64,000 bases of DNA from Lucifuga dentata (GCA_014773175.1 VXCM01005681.1:20734-84733), one strand, 5' to 3'; positions 23,589 through 36,284 are shown, counted from the stretch's first letter. Numbers and translations are program-made. Notes: generated from the letters alone by a model not told the origin.

Positions 23589-23711
23589 GCTGTACCCCAA
23601 ATAGGACATCCTGGGCTTTCCAGCAATGCCACATGTGGGGGTGGGATGCNGCTGTACCCCAAATAGGACATCCTGGGCTTTCCAGCAATGCCACATGTGG
23701 GGGTGGGATGC
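23589..23711. other. Assembly duplicate around a single N (61 bp)
   Basis: Bases 23589-23649 repeat exactly at 23651-23711 around N 23650. Confidence 0.85.
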
Positions 23712-23967
23712 TGAAAATGTACTCTTTGGCCGCCATATTAACAAACAGATTTTATGGAAACAGAAAGGGTAAGTCAAATATTTTCTAGTTACTGGCTTTG
23801 TTACTGATATATAAACATATATCATTGTTCAAAAACATGTCAGATATTGATTAGTGAGGTCTGAGAGCAGTTCAGTTATTTGTGTGTCGAATTACAAATC
23901 CATTTATGAATGTTCTCTGTGGAAACCAGGATGATTTTAATGTCTTTCACATTTCCACTTTGTTGTA

Positions 23968-24183
23968 GATGCAGAGAAGAATTTGTACAAAATAACTGAG
24001 AGAGATTCAGATGTAGATTTGTCTGATGAAGAAAGTGCAGAGGATGAGTTTGAGCCTTGTGAGGAATAGCAGAGAGCATGGCAATACACAGAAAGGTGTG
24101 AAAACAAGACGAGATGCACCAAATGCAAGACATTCATTTGTATTACTAAAAGCAGAGATTGCTTTCTGGATTATCATTGCTAA
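23968..24183 (+). pseudogene. piggyBac-like transposase remnant, N- and C-terminal pieces joined
   Basis: One forward frame reads an acidic segment (DSDVDLSDEESAEDEFEP), a TAG stop at 24067-24069, then the Cys/His-rich segment CTKCKTFICITKSRDCF ending in LDYH and a TAA stop at 24181-24183. The spacing C-x2-C-x4-C-x6-C-F-x2-Y-H resembles the C-terminal zinc-binding tail of piggyBac-type transposases. Acidic Asp/Ser stretches are common at their N-termini. The catalytic DDD domain that should lie between them is absent, so this looks like an internal-deletion derivative that has also gained a stop. A pyrimidine-rich tract ending TTGTTGTAG just upstream resembles a splice acceptor. AATAAA occurs directly after the frame. 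The assignment rests on motif pattern from memory. An unrelated acidic/zinc protein remnant is the main alternative. Confidence 0.5.
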
Positions 24184-25290
24184 AAATAAAACTCATGAAT
24201 CAACACTGAATGAAATGAAAGATGAAATAAGCGATTAGTTTTGTAAAGTAAGTGCAATGAAAGAGCAAAGAAGTTCAATGATTTAACTTTTCTCACAGAA
24301 GTCAAGAAGTCGCTGTAAATGCAAAACAAATAAGAGAAATAACAACTTTCCATGAATAAATTAAGTACTTGTAAAAAAAAACAAAATCAACGAACGAGTA
24401 AAACAAATGCCAAAGGAGAGAAAATTTGTGTCTTAATGTAGCTGAATATGAATCCTTTCATTTTTTCTGCTGCTAAGTTGTAATGTTTTGTCACATTAAA
24501 ATCATCCTGCTGTCCACGACAGAGGACATGCTTTAAAAATTATTTTTATTTTTAAAAATAAAAAAGGTCAAATTGTAAGATTTTCCTTCAAATATGTAGA
24601 AAATCACAAGAAACCCAAAATTGGAAGACAACTTTTTTCCTCGGTTCTCAGGAAATGGTTCATAAAACACACTGTTGCATCACCTCAGACCCATCTATAC
24701 AGTAAACATGCAGCTGAAAGTAATTAGGCTAAGATTAAGCCCTGTAATTAGGTTAATACTTGTCATCGTTACCACGCTTTACACTTTCACATTACACAGA
24801 ATCATTGAAATCAATGCAAATGTAAAGGTGTTCGTTGTTGCAGGTTTAAAGAAAGGCAATTTCAATTCTTTTTGCAGGATGGATCTTAAAGATTAACCTG
24901 CTTCCAAAACGGATGTGAAAGAATGTGTTGCACTATGATTCAGCTAAAAACAAAAAAGGTTGCCCTGGGATGTTGGCATGTTAATATTACAGGACATAGT
25001 TAAGCGAGGAGTAATGCCTCCATTCACTGAGTTCAATGACAAGCCGTGGATTAAACCACTGACAGCCATTTTAACTTTGATCACTCAGATTTTACCTCCA
25101 CGTCCACACCTCCTAAGTGAAAGAAAGCGCATCACCGGGGTGTTAACAGATGAAGTGGGTTTTGAAGGAAGATGCTTGGAGAGAGCTGCTGGTATTTGAT
25201 GATCCACTCACTTCAAAGGCCATACAAATATGGCTGCATGAATTATGTGCCATTTCAGTAATCATCACTGTGGATCTAGACATCGCAGTC

Positions 25291-25321
<31 letters not shown>

Positions 25322-26664
25322 AAAAGCACAACAGCACCTGTGTTGTTGAGGGTGTAACTGCAACTACGGCCCCTGGGGGAATCTGCTGCCTGAGAGTCTC
25401 AAAGCCACACAAGAGGAGCTAAGCCCTGCTGAAGAGAGGCTGTCATCTTCTCCAGGCTGCACCTGCACTGACTGGCCTGCCTCTCCATAGGCTTGACTGC
25501 TAAAGAGAAGGGAGCTTTGGGAGGATTTGGGTGAGAATGGCAACTCACTTTGCACCTTAACACAGTAAATGCCTTCAGTGGGGATTCAGTATCAGCCCCG
25601 AGGGAAAGTTATGAAGAAGACACCAGAGCCAAGGAAACAGTGGAGCGGTACACACCTACAGCTGTGCAGAGAGGAAGATGATGAGACCGCTTCAGTTACC
25701 TTATACATAATTTCATTAAATTGCCACATACGTTTGTTGATAGGCAATGCGAGCTTCCATGAATGAATTCTGAGGTTGTTTCTGAATGAATGAGCACAAG
25801 ATGAGTCACTAAAAGGTCTGTAGTCCTTTTAAGGCAAAATCCTTAGCTCATTTTTTACTGCAAAGATTTGAGGTATTTGTACATACATAACAAGCAAGAT
25901 ATAAATGAAAAATCTGTGTTTTAGTGTTTAGAAAATATTTTAAACAAATGCCTGTTTTACTGCTCATGTAAACCAATTCATTTTTTTTTTTTTTTTTTTT
26001 TTGTTGTCTAGATTTGGGTTGTGAATTATTAAAAGACCTTTCACTTGATTTGAGATTAAAGCTGTTTTCAGACCCATCGTGTGTTTGCTCTGGTCTCAAT
26101 GAGGGACTACATTGTAATAATGTTGGATTTGCCAGTTTGTTGTTTGGTTAACGTGTGAAAAACCACACGTGGAGAGAATGTAGCGCATACTGAGCACATA
26201 CAACCATTCTATCCTTTAACATGTTTATCTGAAGTGTTAGGTACAGGTAAGTTTGATATGTTACGATCATTTCACTGCATCCGTTTCAGTTGGTTTGTCT
26301 AATCAAGATGTAGTTTAACTGAGTAAAGTTTGTTTTACATTTGACATGTTTAATGGCTTTAACCACACATAACCATCTTAGGTTCTCAATCAATCAATAG
26401 ATCAACAGATTGCCTTGCAGTTGGTTTGGGACTAGGGTGAATCATGTTCTCAAACCACTGTTCCACAGGTCAATTGGAACCAGACACAGACCATCTAGAG
26501 GAGGCCAAACAATCCAAACTGAAGGGGGAAACGCTCATGTGTCCAAAACAAATGCTCAAAATGAACTAAGTGTGAAAACGCCCTAATAGCCATCCTGTCT
26601 GTTATACCATCCCCCTGACCTTTGAATTTTGGCTTTTAAACCTTCAATAATCAATATTGTTGAT
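24184..26664. other. Single-copy region with poly-A and poly-T runs
   Basis: Holds an R2-like end near 24658 (TTCATAAAACACACTGTTGC), a 29-base A run at 25291-25319 and a 22-base T run at 25981-26002. No gene recognised. Confidence 0.5.
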
Positions 26665-26672
26665 ATTAACAC

Positions 26673-27189
26673 TAGGGATGAGTGAGTACACCATTATCTG
26701 TTTCTGTATCTGTATCGTTCAACCAACTAAATTATCCGTATCTGTACTCGGATGGGCGGGGCTTAACCGGGAAGTGGGCGGGGTCTAACCCAGAGAGTTA
26801 AGAATCACTAACTGGCTAGTTAACCTAGAAACTAGAAGCTACAAGAAGCTAGTAGAAATGTGTGTTTGTATCAGTATTTTGGCTGAGAATAATGTTGAGC
26901 TGAATCTGAGAATAGCAACTATAGCTAATAGATGCTACTTTGCTAGTGTGGACAGAGTGGCTGTGGGTCGTGTGGAGCAGCAGCTCTGTGTAGAGAGGAG
27001 GTCTGTGATTGGCTGCCTGTACGATCACACAACCATGTGGACACAGCACTAGTAAGCGCTACACAATCAGATTTTTTTTTTTAACGAGTACGGAGAGTGA
27101 CACATTTTACTCAGATGGTACTCGTGCTTGTAAAAAGTGCATTATCGGTAACGGATACTTGTTTCATCTGAGTACTCAGCTCATCCCTA
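26673..27189 (+). mobile_element. hAT-like non-autonomous element with perfect 8-bp TSD
   Basis: 517-bp element with inverted ends TAGGGATGAGTGAGTAC and GAGTACTCAGCTCATCCCTA. The 8-bp direct repeat ATTAACAC flanks it exactly at 26665-26672 and 27190-27197. An 8-bp duplication with a short TAGGG-type inverted repeat is diagnostic of the hAT superfamily. No transposase frame is present. Internal GGGCGGGGC motifs are family features. Confidence 0.85.
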
Positions 27190-27197
27190 ATTAACAC

Positions 27198-28783
27198 TGA
27201 ATCAAAGTGTTTTATCACACCATGCTGTAGCTCTAAGAGGTTTTTGTCTAGTTTAGCTCAAAATTTTGGCATTACAGACCACAAATACACTACTTGGTTG
27301 CATCTCAGTTCTCAAAATTCTATGACAAAAATCAGATGGATGTTTTTAAAGGTTGTGCACGGTACCTGAAATGACTGAAAAACAAAGTAAAAAGAAATTG
27401 AACATCTAGCAGCTAAAGATTTTGATGTTTTTCTGAGGAATTGATGGATACAAAAAAATCTAATAGGGAAGTGAGCTTATATTTATGAGACTGATAAAAG
27501 ACGACTCCAGCGGGTTGCTAATGTTGTTCTGTGTCTGCATGTCTCGGTAGGTATTTGCCAAATAACAAACTCATAAGCCAATAACGGCAGGACAGTGTCA
27601 ACTAAACATCAATGAATGCAGCTTTAACAGTTGATATTATTTTTCCTGATGGGTGGTTGCCGAAAAAACAATCATGCCTCATGTATTACATCTTGCATTC
27701 TTCAGACTGAGTTTTGTTTTGCACTTTTAGATGGGGATGATATTTGTCTTCTTCTTATATTGCCAAATAATTATTGAAGAACATCACTTTGAATGTATTA
27801 TTCTTTTTAGCATTTATGAACATGAGAAACTTGTTTTTTAAAAGTCAAATCCCAGGGAATTCAGATTACTCCATCTTGTGGTCTCATCATACGTGTAAAG
27901 GAGGACGAGCGTATTAGTTTTATTATTGTGTTTCTCATGCATAAAAGAGATCAGAGAGACAGATATATGGAGGACTAAACCTGCTCAATTTCGCTAACTC
28001 CCTCTATCCACAGGAGAGCATTTCACAGTCTGGTACTGCAGACGTGTTTACACACACTTAAGCCTCACTGTATTTATTACAGACAGAATTCCCAGGTACT
28101 TACACATTCAAACTCCATTTGAAAACATACAAACACACACAAAAACACACAGACCCTGAGAAATAGGCTCACACACAAACACACCCACACACATGTTCTT
28201 ATGAATGAGTAGAGATCATGAAAACCACATTTCACACATGCACGTTTTGTGCAGACATACATTTTCCCTGAACACGCACCTAAGTACTTAGCGCATTAGA
28301 GAAACAAAACAGATCTGCCACTCAGCACACACTTTAATCCTCAGGCATCCAGCTCTGGGATGGTGTGAGAGGGTCTGAAGCTGCAGCGCTGCATCCGACC
28401 AGGCTGCACTGACAGACAGCAATCTGTGCAGAAGAACAGGCCACCAGGTCATGTGACCTGACTTTGGATGAGCTGCGAGCAGATACGAAGGCCTTGCCTC
28501 TAATCCAGCTTTCCTTCCCTGATACTTGAGAAAAAGAATGTACCTGTAAAAATAGTGTTTTGTAAAGGAAAACACAGTTGTCTCCTCGTTGAGGACCATT
28601 TGGTTTGGAAATCATAAAACATGGCTGCAGTTTTACACATTCATTTATATGAGAAACAAACAAGGAAAAGATGGATGCAACCATTTCAATTATCAGCTGT
28701 TTTTCAACATAAAAGTTTTCTAATGTTTTTCCAATCATTGAAAAATCCTAAAAATAACAAATTTCACCAAAATGTCCTGGAAA
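27198..28783. other. Single-copy region, nothing recognised
   Basis: Includes scattered CA-rich DNA at about 28125-28190. A 134-codon minus-strand frame at 28334-28738 is noted but has no recognisable domain. Confidence 0.45.
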
Positions 28784-28912
28784 ATGATGAGTTCTCATGG
28801 AAATTTTTTTTTTGTTTTGTTTTTTTTTTTACTGAGAAACAATCAGANATGATGAGTTCTCATGGAAATTTTTTTTTTGTTTTGTTTTTTTTTTTACTGA
28901 GAAACAATCAGA
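28784..28912. other. Assembly duplicate around a single N (64 bp)
   Basis: Bases 28784-28847 repeat exactly at 28849-28912 around N 28848. Confidence 0.85.
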
Positions 28913-29015
28913 TTATTATAGGAAACTGAGAGCTACACCCAAACAAAAATATAAGATATTTCGCTATTTGAAGTTAGAACTTGATTTTGAGTTCAGGATG
29001 TCTTGAGCCTTTTTC

Positions 29016-29053
29016 TTTTTTTTTTTTTTTTTTTNTTTTTTTTTTTTTTTTTT
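29016..29053 (+). repeat. Poly-T run with a single N
   Basis: T homopolymer interrupted by N 29035. The true length is unknown. Confidence 0.9.
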
Positions 29054-29730
29054 CTGGAATCCTAACTTGATTTTATCATTAGCATAGCATAGACTCCTCT
29101 GTTACTCTTGACTTCCACATTCTCAGCCAGTCCTGGAAATGTCATGAAAAATGATTTCTTTAAGCATTTGAGCCCTGTTGTAGCAGCAAATCGTTTCAGG
29201 CCAAACACAGGAGACCGATGCTTCCTCCACTGTACAAGGTGGTAAAGGTCATGAGCGTCAAGCTGTTGATCCTTAGCCTGAAAAACACTGCTGAGGGTTT
29301 AACCCACAAGCCCTGTGTGCCTGTCTGTAAGATGTAAAAGGCAGCTGGATTCATGTCAGATGACAGATATAACAAAAAATTACAGGTACGTAGCTAAGTA
29401 GCACTGATGCAGCGACAGAACAAATAGGCAAAGATCTACGTTATGAACTACTTTAGCAGAGTTATTTAGAGTAGGAACTAAATGGTTTCTTCAGTGAGTT
29501 CCTTGTTTGCACTCCCACGAGCACATAGCTAAGGCCAACAAAATCCCCAACTTTATCTACCACTGGCTAGTCAATACTTCAGGAGGAGTCATTCCTATGT
29601 TCCCCAGCTGTATATAGCACAGCTCTATTAAATGGGTTAAGGTTCCTATGTCCCCAGGGTCTTATGTTCCCCAGCTATATATAGCACAATAGAGCACATA
29701 ATGGATTAGGGTTAGTTTGTTAACACATAC
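29054..29730. other. Single-copy region, nothing recognised
   Basis: A short internal direct repeat (TATGTTCCCCAGCTgTATATAGC, two copies at about 29596 and 29666). Otherwise plain. Confidence 0.45.
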
Positions 29731-30339
29731 TTAAAGGACCATGCCACCCATTTTGCATGTTTGAGCCTAATATATTCAATTTCAATACACATAAGGTTAC
29801 TGACAATCATTTCCCAAAGCATACTACTGGAACTACTTGAATTAAAAAATGTTTTTCCTACCTTCCAGACCACCATTGGATTCAGTTCATTCTGGTACGC
29901 TATTAAAATCAACTTTTTGATACATGAAATGTTCTTGGAATAGGTAATCCATCATGGTGAATAACACATGTATTCAGGGTTTTTTCTTTTTTTCGAAGTT
30001 TCATAATTTTAGCATTTGAGCGCAATAAAAAGCACAGAGTGAATGTATGTCTCCACCGGGGAATATAGTCCCAAAAGAAGACCTGAGTTTATCGAAAATT
30101 TTAACATCCAACTGCTGTTCTTCATAAGGCTGCGTAACTATTAGCAGGCAAAACATGGATTTTTAAGGTGGATGTATCACTTGAATATTTGATTTTTGAA
30201 AGATTAAGAGATTTTGCAAAATATCAGGAAAGCTGAAATATGGTTTTATCCTTTGGGAAATGATTGTCAGTAATGTAACATGTATGAAAATTGAATATAT
30301 TAGGCTCAAACATACAAAATGGGTGGTATGGTCCTTTAA
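29731..30339 (+). mobile_element. TTAA MITE, subfamily 1, copy 3
   Basis: Complete 609-bp copy with ends TTAAAGGACCATGCCACCC and GGGTGGTATGGTCCTTTAA. Inverted repeats of about 88 bp are well preserved, with TTAA at both junctions, and the block ATATAGTCCCAAAAGAAGAC is in the body. Confidence 0.9.
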
Positions 30340-31016
30340 TGTGTGTTAACAGAACATTGAACTAGGAAGCATAGGACCTGGGAACATAGATACGCTCCCC
30401 TTCAGGAACTATACTTCCCGTACCAAAATGAGCCCTGATTTCTTGATGTGAAACAAAGGTTCTGAGTTTCTGACAAAGTTCTTTCCTGTGGTGCAAAAGG
30501 TACTCATGCCTTCAGGAAGTATCTTTGCTTGTATTTCCCACAGAAGTTCAAGTACCATGAACATTCTGGAAATTAGAGCAAGTGACATCTATAGTGTGAC
30601 AGCCATGTTGCATCGTGTGTAATTCAGATACATAGAGAAAGGTTTGCATCTCTTTCTCTGTCCATCAAGGTTCCATCTTCTTCAAAAGTCTTGAAACCTT
30701 GCTGGTGCTGTTCTGTTGTCTTGTTGTTTCACTTGTGTCTGACCAATCAGCGATGTTCACTGTATGAGGATTTGAAAAGTGGTCAGAAATCAAATGAACT
30801 TTATATTCGGTGTTTCTATCTACACACATTTAACAAGGATGTTACATCACTACATTTACAATGTCAAGCTAAAATATAGCAAAATCAATCTAATCTTGTA
30901 AAATCATACAGTACATAAAATCATAACAGGCATACAGGTAAATCAATAAGACGGTTGTGCTGCATCACCTAAATACTTCCGCATTTAGAAGATGGAAAAA
31001 AAGAATTAATCCGTAA
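30340..31016. other. Single-copy region, nothing recognised
   Basis: No supported feature. Confidence 0.5.
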
Positions 31017-31376
31017 CAACTGCAGTTCCCATTCAAAATGCACGTGTTCGGAAAGTGTCAGACTTTATGATGTGAGCCACAGTCTGCCATAATTTTATCC
31101 TGCATGTCCTCATGAGCTAGCTTTGTTGGCTGTACGGTTGGGTTGAGACCGTGCCCGTGGACTGGAGTGTATCCTACCACACCTGAAGCGTATCCTGCCG
31201 TGAGGACTACTTTTTACCAGCACAGCTCAATTCAAGAACTACTCACCCAAACAACTTCACACATGATATTGCACGTCCTTGGGTGCTGAGCAATAAACCT
31301 GCCAAATCTCAGCTTATACAGTGCCGGGTTCTAGAGATGTTGGTGCCACAGACAGATTCCTGTCTTTATAGTTAGA
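31017..31376 (-). mobile_element. Helitron-like element, copy 3
   Basis: Minus-strand copy. The 5' end complement CTTTATAGTTAGA is intact at 31376, but the 3' CTAG end is eroded to CTGCAGTTCCC. The body shares CCTTGGGTGCTGAGCAATAA with the other copies. Confidence 0.62.
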
Positions 31377-34240
31377 TTAGTCCATATACTGTAGCTGCCG
31401 TTTAGACATGTGCACCTCAACAAGGAGCCAATGAAAACCCTGCAGCCTTTTAGCCACATCAGCACAGCAGAGATGACTGTTCAGAGAAGTGGATGCGGAC
31501 AGTTTGAGAAATGGAGGCTTTTATAATGTGCATGTGAACAAATGAAGGGCCGAACGAGTGCTAGCAAAGTACGCAATCTATCACAGCCGGAGGGGGGTGA
31601 AACTGGAGGGAAAGTAAACGAGAGGCAGCAACGGAGGGAAAGATAGAGATGGAGGACTAGAGAGGAGGAGTGGAGGGTGGGGTGAGGCTGGTGGGTGCAG
31701 ATAAAGTCGAGCTCAGGGGATTAACTTGTCTTGAGTTTGTTTCAGAGCTGGCGTGGCAGAGGGACAGGCACTCTGCTACGAGGCTCTGGAAGTTCTCAGC
31801 AACATCCAGACACCCTGTCTGCAGTCTGGTGTTCACACACACACACACACACACACAAAGAGAGAGAAAGATAGAGACACACAGAGACATGACATTTAAA
31901 ACACACACACATTAATATATACAATATTCTGGCATTCAGAAAAAATAAATACAAACATGTAAACATGGTCACAGACACAAATGCAGCCATAGAACATGAA
32001 CACACACGTACACACGCTTTATCTCTCTCCCTCTATTTTTGACCTAGATAGCATGCTAATGCGACTCTACTATTTTTTTCCAGGATTATTTAAAGGCTAT
32101 CTACTGTTGTTTTTCTAAGGGAAATTATCATATTTTATCTGACTTTCAAAATAATAACTAGAGGTTTCTCAGAGAGCACAACACAAACATCTGAGGCCAA
32201 CACCTCTGATTTTGCTTTTTTTTCCCCCCAATATAAAGCCATACTTTTACCATACTTACCTTGAAATCAGATGCACATAAAATATTTATTATGGAAATTG
32301 CTGTTTATACAAACTAAACACTTCCTTTCTTTCATAATAAAAGCCTTTCACTTGTTCAGGGACCAGAATACCTTTCCATCCCTGGAAGTTTTTTATTTTG
32401 AAACTTTTGCTGGAAATGTTGCATTTCATTAACAGCAGCTAAAGAGCATCAAATCACGTGTCACATGCCCTCTAAAGCTGTAGGTTGCATAATGGTCTCA
32501 CACACACACATACACACACCTTTTACCTCTCATTCTACTTCACTACACTCTGCTGACAGACGTAGAATTACTGGTATGATCCGTCTTCATGTAGCAAATA
32601 AGCTGTGCTAGCGGTACCAGCTAACAATGCGTATAGGGAAAGCATGTTAGCATGCGTTAGCTTACGTTAGATTACAGTTATCAGACATGCCTTCACATTT
32701 GGATTAGAAATATACATTTAAAAATGCAACAGATAAACATATATTTATGCAGTTTTGTGTATTTAAATTTTTATTGTGCTTTTATTGTTGTTTGCTCTCC
32801 TGCTCATTTACCATCAGGTAGAAGGGCCAACATCAAACAGGAAGTGGGAGAATCCAAACCATTTAGTAGAGGGGAGATCTGGACTGTACTAATAGGAGGT
32901 GGAGTAAAGATGGAGATTTCACCTGCTATTTAAAATAGCTTCATAAAGCATTTTAAATAGCTAATAATGTAAATGTGTTGGTATTAATGCAATGAAGAAA
33001 TTCTATCAACACAAGTAAAAATATGAGTTAACTGATTTATTAACTCTGGTTCTGTCGGGAGCCCATGAGTCATCGTGGGTGTAGCTTTGGTTCTTTTCTT
33101 TTTCTATTTAGTTAAGTTCCCTTATATTATTTTTGGAGAATTTTGCTATTTGTATTTCTTTTTTTTTTTTTTTTTTTTAGTTTGTGTAAATGTTTTTTTC
33201 CACACAACTACACTTCAACCTATAAAAAACTAATTCATAGCGTGTAGAAAACTGCCTGAAGGTGCCTCCAGTCCTTCACAACAATTATTGAACAAAGATC
33301 CAAAGGTGAGTTGACAGGTAAATTAACTAAATATCCCATACAAAACTAGCTAAACTATGCGTGTTGCTCTACGGCACATCGGCAGTAATTTCTGTCACTC
33401 CTTAATCAAATAGCGACATGAGTTAGCGTGTCTGTTTCACACCATGACGCTCTCGGCTACGGTGCTTCAAGGTGTCGGCTGAAGAAGGCGACAGGAGCCG
33501 GTGTGAAAGTGCTGATAGGGCGCGCTTTTCCAGAACATTCCCACACGGAGTGTCTCCAGAGCGCCCGACACTGACAGCATGACAGGTGACAAGCGTGCCT
33601 GCTGTCAGTCATCCAGAGCCAAAACACTCCACACAGCAAAACATTCACAGAGGATCAATAGGAAGTAAAATGAGCAAACATGAAATGTGTTAGAATACAC
33701 ACACATAAACACACACACACCCACACTGCAAGCCCTCCCACAGAACCAGATGTTCAGGTGACAGGCAAAATCCAGGCAGGCACGTGATTATGTGTGTGTT
33801 CATAGGTGTACCTGGTTAAACATGTACATGTATGCATGTGTGCCTTGTAGCCATACTGTACATGTGTGTGTCAGATGTCATCATTAGTGTTATGTCAGCA
33901 GTAGAACACACACGTAGTGCCAAGTGTCTGAGGAGCCTCAGGGAGCGTCTGTGTGTGTGTCAGCATGGTGAGTTAATCTAACCATTACTGGGATTAAACC
34001 TCTGCAGGGCAATGGTTAGCATTAATTTGGAAAAAAATTAACACGATTTAGTGTGTGTGTGTGTGTGACATATTGAGATCAGAGAAGTAGTCTTGTTCAA
34101 GTTTAACAGGAGGCTGGAGTACTTTTTAGCTTCTAATATTCAATATAAAATCATTTTGCTAATGTGAATTGGTTTTATGAGCATTTTTGTTGTTTGTTGG
34201 AAAATTATTTTTCTTTTTGTGACTATTAGAAAAAGTTTCA
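31377..34240. other. Long single-copy region with microsatellites
   Basis: Contains (CA)n at 31833-31858, poly-T at 33159-33178 and a short (TG)n near 34052-34068. The block about 31380-31790 is GA-rich. Nothing coding is recognised. Confidence 0.5.
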
Positions 34241-34597
34241 TCTATCTATAAAGACAGAATCTCTGTCTGTCTGTCTGTTGCACCAATTTCTCTAGAACCC
34301 GGCACTGTATGAAGTTGAAATTCAGCAGGTTTATTGCTCAGGACCCAAGGATGTGCAGTGTCCCGTATAAAGTTGTTTGTCCCGTATAAAGCGGTTCTTA
34401 AATTAAGCTGTGCTGGTAAAAAGTAGTCCATGTGGCAGGATACACTCCAGTCCAGTGTCACGGTCTCAACCCGACCCTGTACAGCAAACAAAGCTAGCTC
34501 ACAAGAACGTGCAGAACTAAATTATGACAGGCTGCAGCACACACCATAAAGTCCAGCATGTTCTGAACATGCACTTTTTGAACAGGCACTGCACTAG
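34241..34597 (+). mobile_element. Helitron-like element, copy 4
   Basis: 357 bp from TCTATCTATAAAGACAG (after A) to GGCACTGCACTAG (before T), with a short TCTG microsatellite at the 5' end. It contains a local tandem duplication of TGTCCCGTATAAAG near 34370-34392 not present in other copies. Confidence 0.72.
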
Positions 34598-34649
34598 TCT
34601 CAAAATAATTAAGATTAGACTAATAATGGATGACAATGAGCAGAAGTCC

Positions 34650-34690
34650 AAAAAAAAAAAAAAAAANAAAAAAAAAAAAAAAACAAAAAA
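34650..34690 (+). repeat. Poly-A run with a single N
   Basis: A homopolymer interrupted by N 34667, lying inside an inverted R4 copy. Confidence 0.9.
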
Positions 34691-34796
34691 AACTAGGCTA
34701 ACTAAATTTTGTTGCAGTCAGGTTGGTGGACTCCCAATTTCAAAATCTGCTTAGGGCCCCCGAAATACTTGGGCTGGCCCTGGATATTGACAGTCA
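34691..34796 (-). repeat. Dispersed repeat R4, copy c
   Basis: Reverse complement of R4: GGCCCTGGATATTGACAGTC at its plus-strand right edge, GCAGTCAGGTTGGTGG inside. It joins Helitron copies 4 and 5. Confidence 0.75.
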
Positions 34797-35094
34797 TCTA
34801 ACTATAAAGCCAGAAATCTCTGTGGCACCAATTTCTCTAGAACCCGTCACTGTATGAAGTTGAAATTAGACAGGTTTATTGCTCAGGACCCAAGGACGTG
34901 CAGTGACACGTGTGAAGTTGTTTGGATGAGCAGTTCTCAAATTGAGCTGTGCCAGTAAAAAGTAGTCTGTGCAGCAGGATATGCTCCAGGCATGGCAGCA
35001 TATGCTCTGTTCCATGGTCACTTATGGCAGGCTGCGGCACACACCTTAAAGTCCGGCCGGTCTGAACAGACACGTTTTTAACGGGCTGCACTAG
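34797..35094 (+). mobile_element. Helitron-like element, copy 5
   Basis: 298 bp from TCTAACTATAAAGCCAG (after A) to GGGCTGCACTAG (before T). Same orientation as copy 4. Confidence 0.7.
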
Positions 35095-35392
35095 TCTATC
35101 CAATGTTAAATGTTTTTCACTAGTCACTAATTTACTTGTAGCTCATTCATTTCATGTTGGGCGAGCAGCATACGGGCTTATCAGGGGTTCTTTACCGGAA
35201 ATGGCTGCCTATTGCTTTATATTTGGGGTTAGTGAGAACCAATAAGTGTACACCTTTGATTGATAAATTCTGAGCTCCCCGTAGAAAAATCTAACTCAGA
35301 GGTGTTACAGCTATTTATTTTTCAACATAATCGTCTGCCAATTCAACATATTTCTGCCATCAGTGCTGAAGGAATTTTATAGAAATCATAGA
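35095..35392. other. Single-copy sequence
   Basis: Nothing recognised. Confidence 0.45.
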
Positions 35393-35408
35393 TTTTTTTT
35401 TTTTTTTN

Positions 35409-35448
<40 letters not shown>
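35393..35448. repeat. Poly-T / N / poly-A junction
   Basis: Fifteen Ts, N 35408, then forty As. A homopolymer switching to its complement across an N suggests a misjoin or unresolved hairpin. Confidence 0.8.
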
Positions 35449-35451
<3 letters not shown>

Positions 35452-35922
35452 TACCTTCCAGACAGACCTTCCAGATTGGTTTCAGTTCATTCTGGTACGC
35501 TATTAAAATCAACTTGTATAGAGATGAAACATGCTTGAAATAAATAATCTATCACAGCAAACAACATGTCTATTAAGTTTTTTGTCAAAGTAACTTTACT
35601 TAACTGATCCAACATGGACCTACAAGGAAGACAATGTATATCTCCACCAGGGAATGTAGTCCCAGGAGAAGATGGCTTTTACCAACAAATTAAAACCATC
35701 ACTTCTACAGTCATGCATAAATGTTAGCAGGTGAAACACTGAATTTTAAGGTGAACATATCACCTGAAGATTTGATTTTGGAAGATTTGGGGATTCCAAA
35801 AAATAACAAGAAAACTATAAAATACAGTTTTATGTTTAGAAATTGGTTGTCGGTAGCTTATCACATATGCAGGTTGTGTATATTGGGCTCAAACATGCAT
35901 GATTGCTGGTATGGTCCTTTAA
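35449..35922 (+). mobile_element. TTAA MITE, subfamily 2, copy 5, left end missing
   Basis: Begins in the body at CCTACCTTCCAGACAGACC next to the poly-T/N/poly-A junction and ends GCTGGTATGGTCCTTTAA. Contains GTAGTCCCAGGAGAAGATGG. The left inverted repeat is absent, either lost or hidden by the assembly break. Confidence 0.78.
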
Positions 35923-36247
35923 GAATCAGATTCCAGAATTATGGATTGGCTTCGTTTGAGAGTATTCTCTGTATGCTTTCTTGTGTCTGTCTCTCACTGT
36001 GCTCCAGTGAAAGTAACCCATCTTACTTTCCTTTAAATAAACAAACATCTTCAGCATGTTCAATCAGCAGAGTCTCCACAGCGGCCGTTTGCTGTATTGT
36101 GTCTGTGATTTGTCATATTCTCTTTTCCTTTAGGAGGCTTGGCCGGACGACAGCGGCCTTTGTGTTGTCCTGGTGTTGAGCCCTGCTGAAAAGGCAACAG
36201 AGACGAGCCAATGAGCTAAGTGATATTTAGCTCTTTGCCTGGCTCAA

Positions 36248-36249
<2 letters not shown>
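35923..36249. other. Single-copy sequence
   Basis: Nothing recognised. A forward frame continuing from the MITE (35721-36179) is not a gene. Confidence 0.45.

Positions 36250-36284
<35 letters not shown>

Noticed and set aside
28334..28738. 134-codon minus-strand frame with a pyrimidine tract and AG near its middle, resembling a splice acceptor
   Set aside because: No recognisable domain, ordinary composition and no supporting neighbouring exon. Length is within chance expectation for 64 kb.
35721..36179. 152-codon forward frame
   Set aside because: The first half is the right end of a TTAA MITE and the rest is unique sequence with no domain.
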